From positions 43,717,368 through 43,781,367 of the forward strand of contig NC_072791.1 in assembly GCF_028583425.1 (NCBI RefSeq): a DNA stretch of 64,000 bases, given 5' to 3'. The notes under the pieces were generated by a model. That model was not told where the DNA came from and ran no database searches. It worked only from the letters and a program-made list of their open reading frames with translations. Made by a program: the position numbers and the translations under genes. The stretch comes from Eublepharis macularius. Lineage: Eukaryota; Chordata; Lepidosauria; Squamata; Eublepharidae. This document shows, piece by piece, positions 46,101 to 55,100 of this stretch (within the stretch, counting starts at the first letter, position 1; the number at the start of each line of letters is the position of its first letter).

Positions 46101-49100
46101 TCTAATCCAGGAGGATCCTGAATTAGCATTATCCCACATATGCTATTACTCTATAGAAAAATCAATCGGGGTTCACATGGAGTGGGCACCCAAGTAAAAC
46201 GTTTAGTTCAGTGGTTTCCTGAGTCTAACTCTATGATTATACAATTACTTTTGTGCATGGTGTGTGTGTGTGTGTGGGGGGGGGGGGATATGATCCATAC
46301 AGAGTTCTGCAATGAAACAAAAAATGTAGAACAGCACAGTGCAGAGAAGAGTGGCCTTGAAATTGTTCTTACCAGTCACAGCAGCTCTCTCAAGAATTCC
46401 CACAGTGAGAAATGTGGATTGTTTTGATATTCCTCTCTCCCTCTACTCTCCCACCCCCTTTCCTGAGCTAAAAAGATGGAAAAAAATCCTTGTATTATTT
46501 ATTATTGAGTCTTGCAGCTCATACCCACTTGCACAGCAAACGGAAACACACACACACACACACACACACACGGATTGTAGTGAGCCTAGAAATGCTAATG
46601 ATGGTCTCTCGATACGTAAATATGCCTTATCTACCCTCAGCAGTCATCACGACAAATAACAAAGGTGGCAGATCTGAGGGCTGAAAATACATACTCTCTT
46701 GGAACATTGGCAATTGTGGTTCTGCCAAAATTAGCTGGATGCTTCCCTAAAAGAGAGAGAAGAGAAATCACAGACATGAAAGAGTAGTTTCATAGAAGAT
46801 TTAGTTATTTTAGTTATTAACTTTATTTATATCCCATTTTTCTCCCCATGGGGACCCAAGATGGCTGTCAACATTTTTAAAGCTTGCAATTTTTAATGTT
46901 GCATTTAATGTTATATACAGTCAAATGTAATATTTTGTGCTTTTAGGATACCAGGAATCTCAGACAATTAACTAATTAAAATGTTTTCATCATCTACCCA
47001 TTCATAAATTAATCCAGAGACTGTCTATGGGTGGTCGATGGCCTGAATCTGAATCCTTGAAGAAATTCTTTCTGGTCCTCCAGTGGCCTTATCTAATTTA
47101 AATCAAGACATGGTTAAACATTTGTGTTCACAGTTTTATCATTTAAAGAAAACAAACACAGAGCTAAAACACACGAGATGAATTACATGAGGACGCTCAA
47201 GTGAAGAGAGACGCAATGTTAGCTGGGAAGCTGAGTTTTAAAAGACAGATCAGAAGGCTTTGTCAATTTTCTCTCTCTACAGAGCCCCTGAGATGCTCCT
47301 CAGAGGGTTTATTTCATCTTCACCTCCCAGAATCAGAGGTGAAACTGACACAGCCTTCTGTTTCTTCTGATTTTCACCAAGCACTCTCTCTATTAGCCAG
47401 CACCCCCAAAACAGTTTCTTTGGCCTCTCTGTTTTCCAGTTTCCTCAATATTACTACCGCTAGTAGTAAAATCTCTCTGGAATTCCTTAGGAACCTTGTA
47501 ACCATCAAACCAAGTTCAAGATTGTTAGTACATTGCCATCAATACACTGATACCCACCCAAGATATTGCTGGACTCTGAGTCCTGCCTTGGTGCAACCTA
47601 TGGGAATCAGAACATCACATACCCAGAAGGTCCCCAGAGAAGTTGACCGGGAGGATGACAGCCACAGAGAGGACACAGATGATCATAAGCAGCACCAGTA
47701 TGTGCCGCTGGAAGGAGAGGTAGGTGGTGGCGTCGATTCCACATTTGCTTTGAATTTCCTCATCCCTTACGGTTACGGGGAGAGATGAAAGCGTGTCATT
47801 AGAATCACATACTATCACCCGTTTTCTCCTTCCTTTTTCTTTTCATTTTTTTCTTCAACTGTTTTTATTAAAGTTAAACAGAAGTTTACAAGTTTTTATA
47901 ACTATATTATAATTAAACTTTCAGTAGCATCTATACACAATAAACAAATAATCCTTGATTATATTATTTTCAGCTTACTGTTTTCCGTACTGAGATTTGA
48001 CGTTGACGCAATAACTTTTAACTCTTATGTATCCCATATTATCTTGTATAGTTTGTTAGATGGTTGTATGTCCTTTTCCATGACATATTCAATAAAAGGC
48101 ATTCACTTTTCATAAAAACATGTAGATTTCCTGTTGTCTATTAAATACTGAAGTCTGTCTGTAATTTTTTTCGATAATTAAATGGTCCCAAATTTTAGTA
48201 AACCATTGATCTGTTGGGATTGTTTTTGCGTTCCAGTTAACCAAAATTGCTGTCTTGGCTGCGCTTAATAAATTTGAAATAAGGTCTTTCCTTGTATTTC
48301 CAAAAAAATTATTTGTGGTTGGAGAGGAATAACATAATCTGTGATTTGGTGTATAAGTTTTAAAATTTCTTTCCAATAAACAACTATCTTATTGCACTTC
48401 CACCAAGAATGCGCATATGTAGCTATTTCCCCACATCCTCTCCAGCAATATGGAGAATATTTTTTTGTTATTGCGGCTAATCTGTGAGGTGTATAGTGCC
48501 AATGCGTTATAATTTTGACTGTTTGTAATCTAGTGCTTATTACCGGTGAGTCGAATACCTTTGACAACCAAATTGATGCCCATTGTTCCGGAGTTAGTTC
48601 TATTCTCCAGTCTTGTTCCCATTTTGTTAAGTAGTTTGTTTTTTTAGTGCTTTCTATTTGTAGAAGAATACAATAAATTTTGGAAATAAGTCCTTTTTTC
48701 TTTCCGGAAAGTTCTAATATCTTTTCAAAGTCTGTTCTAGATTCTTTTAATATTGCTGTTAGATGTATCTGATTTGCCATATGAGAAATCTGCATTCTCC
48801 TTCCTTTTTCTGAGAGAATACACTGTCAAACTATCCTGAATATATTCCCAGTTCCTCTTGTATACAAGAGCAAAATGGCTCCTTATTGTGACATGCTGAC
48901 AGCAACGGCTTTAATACCTCATTTTATCTGGAGTGACATCTTCTCTGTTTTACTCCCCTAGAAGGGAATATAGGGCCAATGAGGAACAATTCAATACAGA
49001 AGAGTTACAGCAGTGACATTCATTTGCCTTCAGAAGATTGTATTCTTCTGGCCTTCCTATCCCCACCCTCATTATAATTATGTCTCTTAGCCTTGCACAT

Positions 49101-52100
49101 TGGCTTACTCTTTGGGCCGGGGGCGGGGGAGTCCTCAAAGACCCACTGAAGGATAAGTAATTGGGAATGAATAAGAAATGAGGTAACCTGTATGACAGCC
49201 TATGTGGTATAGTGATTAGTGTTGGACTAGGATCGGGGCAACCCAGGTTTGATTGCCATGGAAACTTGCTGGGTGATCTTGGGGCAGTCACATATTCTCA
49301 GCCTAACCTACCTAGCAGGGTCGTTGTGAGGGTAAATTGGAGAAGAGAACAATGTAAGTTGCTTTGGGTCCTGATTGGAGATAAAGGTGGGGTACAATTG
49401 AAATAAATAAATAGAGTATTCACTGTGATAAGCATGAAGGGCATCAATGCACAGTTTACTGACCTCCCCATCTCTTCAACTATAACAAACCAGCATTACT
49501 TTTAAAGCAGTCTTTCAGATGACATAAGACTTCTGAAGGCAAAGCATGTATTTTGAAGGAAGATTGTGATGGTTAACTGGGCCTGTTACTGAAGTGAATG
49601 TGGTTCTTCTGTTAAGAATGCGTGTATAAAGGGTAAAAAAAAGCACAAGGGTTTTCCACTCTCCAATGAAGAGACGATTAAAGAACTGCTGCCAAAATAA
49701 AGGGTGGGGCATCATTGCTTCAATGAGCTCAGTACACACTTCTCCCCAACCTTGAAAGGTAGGTTAAGCTAAGAGAAAGTCACCCTATGAGATAGGATTT
49801 GAACTTGCATCTCTCAGGGCCTAATTTGAAACTCAAACCACTACATCACACTGCCTGTCATACTGGCTTGTGCTTCAGCTGAAGGTAATCCCATCTACCA
49901 GCATCATCAGGTGCTGTAGGAATAACTCTGTGCATGTGTGTTCATGCACACCAGTCAGAACTAAATGATTCTCTCCAAACCTCATATAATGTGTAGCCCT
50001 CCTGACCACACCACTGTGGTGCAATGTTAAATGGGCAACTTGGCACAACCGAAGGGCAAACATCTGCAGCAGAATCTGGTATAAAGATCTCATTTCATCT
50101 CCTCCCACCCTTGCTAAGAGAAAGTGACTCTCTAACAATGCAAATGATTTATATATAATACAAGACATCAGCACTGTGATTCTCACTGAAGCAGATACTC
50201 ACTTCATCTGGTAGATGGACAGGAGCCAGGAGCAGAAACCCTAGAAAGAGAGTTAAAGCGAAAGTAAGAGCAGGTTGAAATCATTCAGATGACACACACC
50301 TACCAGGAGAGGTTTGCATCCATCTCCTTGAAGTTAAGCCTGCATTTGCACACGTGAAGAAGAAGTAAGCTTTTTCAGAGCAAAAGTAAATGAACCCCAG
50401 GCTAACCAACATTGTCTAGAAGCAACAAGGTACAGCAGAGGACTTAAGCCATGATACTTAATTACAATTAAATATGATTAATTAGCTGCTTCTTGGAGCA
50501 ACCATCCCGCTTAACTCTATGACTTGCTAGAACTTCAGAGAACAGACAGTGACACAAATGCATTTTGCATTTCCATACATTTCCACATTCGTATTTAGCA
50601 CTAGCCATAATCAAAGGCAAGATGACTAGACTCAAGTTGGCAGGTCTTATGCAGGGATATTCTTGTTAACAGGAATCACAGTCTCAGGAAATGGCAGCCT
50701 ATAGGTTAACGATGGCGAAGGCAAGCTGTGAAGATGACTGGGACATCATTATCCCCTGGTGTCTGTCTGCCTCTTGCCTTATCTGCAGTCATCCCATGAT
50801 GGGTAATACGGCTACAAAGTGAGGACAATAGGCTAACCCTCAGTAAAAATGCTGGCATGGATCCTATATCTTTTTTTCTGCTTGGACTCCTCTTCATCTG
50901 TTGCAGAGGTGATCCTCTACTGCCTGTGAAGCCTGTTAGTCTTGCACTACGTACTTTTCAGCTACTTGAAAGTCATTGGTGAGCTAAAGTGTCTACTAGT
51001 GCCCGAGGGATGCATGCTCACTCGGACCACCTTTACAATGGGCAAAAAGAGGGCAAGTGGGAAGAAAGTACAGGATCCAACTACACCCCCCTCCCACATT
51101 TAATATCTGATTGACCCAAGATACCTGTATTGCCCAAAGTTCCCACTGAAACTCACCACGTCTTTGTTGTCTGCATCCAGGGGACTGGTCTCTGATGGCG
51201 ATTTCTCTTTCTCACTTTGCTCCCCATAGAAGAGTGATGTCAGGCTTCCCATATTATTAGAGGAGAGGAGGTATATGGGGGAAGAAGTAGGCAAGAGGGG
51301 GTGAAGACAAAGAAGAGAGGAGAAAGGGGATTTGGAAGGTTTGAATTAAAGGTAGGGTCAAGGAAGAAAGAAAGGGGGAGGAAAGAAAACATAATTCTGA
51401 TCAGAACAACATTTAAGTGTCTAGTTCTTTCTTGCAATTATCTCAGTCCCTTGGAAAGGAGATAAGCCAACAGAAAGAAAGGTGAAGAAGAAAGATGAAA
51501 AATAATTTAAACATTTTAAATAAAGCAACCGCACTCCAAGAACGTTCTGACATTCAAGAAAGCCCACAGGAAACAGGTGGCTCTTCTTCCCCCATGCGTG
51601 ACACAGTTTCAGTTTTACCCGAATAGCCATGTAGACAGCTGTGTCACTGTACAGGGGATGGAATCTAGGAGATGGGAGCCTCCTTGGCAGTTGGTAGCAA
51701 TTAACCCTCCATGAATGTGAGACACTGGTGAGGTATATTGGTATGCCTCACAGCTTTAAAGAACTCCCAGAAGCCCTTCAGAAGGAGAGGCCCAGCTCTT
51801 GGGACCATAGCTGGAGGAGGGGTTAGAGTTGCAGAGGCCTAGGTCTGACTGGTAGGTTCCAATAAATGTAGTTCTTGTGATCACTGCGGCCTCTGCTACC
51901 GATGATCCTTTCCCTCCCCACAGACCCAACAACCAGCACTGTGTACATACACATGCATCATTGCTCTTGACTGGATGGAGATAAGAGCTGCTTTCATATG
52001 CCTCACAGTCCCACTACTGCTTGTTACCAGTAAAAGAGACCTCTGCTCAAAATGGTCAGGGGGGTTGGGGAGTTTTTCTCTAGGCAAAATAAAAAAATCT

Positions 52101-55100
52101 CCTCAGATAAGCATGTGGAAAAGCCATGATTGGATAAGCAGAAATCTTTCCCAGGATGACTCCTATGATTCCCATCTGTGAGGGAGAGGCTGCAGCTCTT
52201 CAGTAGCAGACTATTTGCTTTGCATGCAGAAGGTTCCAGGTTCAACCCCTGGTATATCCAGTTAAAAGAATCAGGTAGTAGGTGATGAAAAAGCCTTTAC
52301 CTGAGGCCTCAGAAAAGCTGCTGCCAGACAATGATAAGACAACCCTTTGTGGGCATGTGAAGTCTATTAAATCTGCCACTGCCTGAGCTTTTTTTCCTCA
52401 GCCACAGGGCCTGTTCTTTGAACACCCTCCCAGTGGAGACCAGGAGTATGCCCACTTTGACACAGTTTCAGAGGCTGTCTAAATAAAGCCTTCCTGGTTC
52501 AAAGGTTTTGAGAAAAAAATAAGAGAAAATACTATTGTTTGTCATTCTGTACTTAAGAATATATTAATATGTTTATGTAGTGATGTTCATAACCATGGGG
52601 AAAGAAGGATATAAATATTTCTGTTTAACAAATTAATAAATAAGCTGAAACATCATCAGTATGACAGTTTTGACTTAATATTTGACAAGGCAACTGACCA
52701 AGTATTTTTGACCAGCCACATCCTTCATTAGGAGGGATTTTCTGGCTTCAAGGCATGTGCTCTATGGCCTCTCCCCAATGCTCTGTCATATTAATTCAGC
52801 AATTGTAGAAGTGTTGCTATTGCTCTATGGTTACATCACAGACATGATGTCACTTATTTGACACAGTGCCCCTTTGCTTGTAAAATTGGGATGGAAAAAA
52901 GCTCACAGGGAGAGAAAATACCTTAGAGGAGAGCAATAATGTGAGCCACAATGAAAGCTCTGTGGAAAAAAATACCTCCTGAAACTGTTAGATACTGGCT
53001 GTTACTGAAATATATGCTAAGTGGTTTGACCACAGCAAGCTATGAAATGACTAGACTAGAGAAGGGAAGGTGGATGAGAGCATTTTTTGGAAGATGGATG
53101 TTAAGTCAGCTTGCTGTTATTCTACAAAGCTGTTCAGACAATGAGCCTTTGAAAAGAAAGAAGTACACTGAAATATGGAATGACTGGCTTTATATGGCTC
53201 TGTGGAGACCAGGATTAAACAGTGTTGGATGTGGCTAGCTGGAATGATTAGAGATCCCTAGTTGGGCCTTAGAAAGGGGTGGAGTATTACCTGTCCCTCC
53301 CTTAACTCTACTGCTGACTCAGAAGAGTTCTGTGTATCTCTCTCCTGATAGAGATGCCACTAGGGCATTTCCATGTATGGAAGGTTTTCCACCCATGGAG
53401 CGCAAACTTCTTTTGCTGCAACCCCAAAACGTCCCTCAAATGCTGATGCTTACGGTCTCCTGTCCCCTAGGTTGAAAAAAAAATCATCTTTCCACCTGAT
53501 GCTCAGCAAGGAACTTTGGAGTCCCTACAAAGAGGAATCTAGAATTTGGTGTTGGGGCCCATACAAAGCAGCTATGCATGCTCAGGTAAGACACCAGAGA
53601 TGGGTGTTAAGGCAGCTGCTCCACAGGTGGATTAACTCAGATTTGCAGCTGCTGATTTTAAATAAGACACTGGGCCTGTGCAAGTTTGCATAAGTAAGTA
53701 TGTTTGTCTTGCCAGCATCACATTTATCCCTCTGCCTTGCTCATGATTGGCTTAAAGCACTTTGCAGATAGGCCACAGTCAACATTTGCAATCCCTCTTA
53801 CCAAGGTCCAGCATTCACGGTCCTAGATCCTCAGTGTATAACAATAGAGGGAAACTTGGACAGGAGCCTATCTCGTCTCCTTTGATATTGACATATGAGA
53901 AAGGGATAAGTGAAATCCAGAGACAAATAGCAACAACTGACAGATACAAACAGAATAGCAATAATCTCACACACCATGAGGAGAGGGTCGGTGGATTAAT
54001 TTGCAACAAGAATTGTTTTAGAGCTGTGACGTCTGAAATAAGCAATACCCATTATGCTCTGTGGAAGCATGCTATGGAGCAAGAGATAACATTTAAAAAC
54101 AGGGGCCTCAGGCAACCCTATGTGATATAGTAAGCAATATTTACAGGATCAGATGCTGACTGCAACCCTTTCATTTCCCAACACACCAACAGAGTTTCTG
54201 AAAAGGAACAAAAACTAAAGGAACCCCTTTTAAACCCTTCACCACCAGACAGCCAAAGCCCCAGAAGGTAAGGAGGGAGAGTCTTTAAGAGGAGATTGTC
54301 AGCAAGCTGCTTCACCTTCCCTGCAGGTAACTTCCTGTGAAAGAAAGGAGGGCCACTGCAAACCAGGGGAGAGCGCATGCTTCGTGGCTCTCCAGCGCAG
54401 ACTGAATATAAAGTAGAGGGCAGGTTAATCTGATTTCAGATCTATCCCATAGCCTCTTTGGAGTTCACTGCCTCTGACTCCTCTATTATTCCACCGTGTC
54501 ATTTGTACACAAATAATAATCATGGATCTCCTCCATCTGAATCCTTTCTTCAGCCCACCCCCCACTGTAGGCAAATCACCCATTAAAAATTTCAACCAGG
54601 GAGACACCCCCAACAAAGTATTTCCCTTTCACCTGGACAGCACAGAGGAAAAAGTGAGGTAATTTGGGGTAATTCAGTAGCTCCTTTGGGAGCAGCTGCA
54701 ACTTCCACCCCTCCCTTAAAAGCAGTGGTGATTCCTTCTCTTTCACAAGAATTCACATCTCACCAACACCTCCATCCCCACGTCACCCTTTTATCATTAC
54801 TCGTAGGAATTCCATGTGCTTGGAGGGAAACGGCTGGTTTGAAAAGAAATAAGGGTAGGGACATGGAAGAGAGATAATGAGAGCCAGTAAATAATAGTGA
54901 TACTAGTACTTTCATACAGTGCTTTAAATAAGGGTTTCATATACATTATCAAAAAGGTGAAGACCGTAAAGGAGAAGCAGTTAGAAAACTTTCTCTGCAT
55001 TTTGAGGCACTTGTTCTTAGTGCAGAGAACATGCGTTCAAACCACATCTACCACATTTCGAACACTTCTATCTTCACTCTAAGTACCCTTACACCAACCT

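Noticed and set aside
47201-47788. 195-codon open frame on the + strand
   Set aside because: It runs antisense across TMEM63C exon 5, and its upstream part has no family match; treated as a shadow plus chance.
52951-53238. 95-codon open frame on the + strand ([16 protein letters not shown] and on)
   Set aside because: The WKK...P...W pattern faintly recalls the C-terminal region of L1 ORF2, but no further motif, tail or target duplication could be found. Too weak to call a LINE or a gene.
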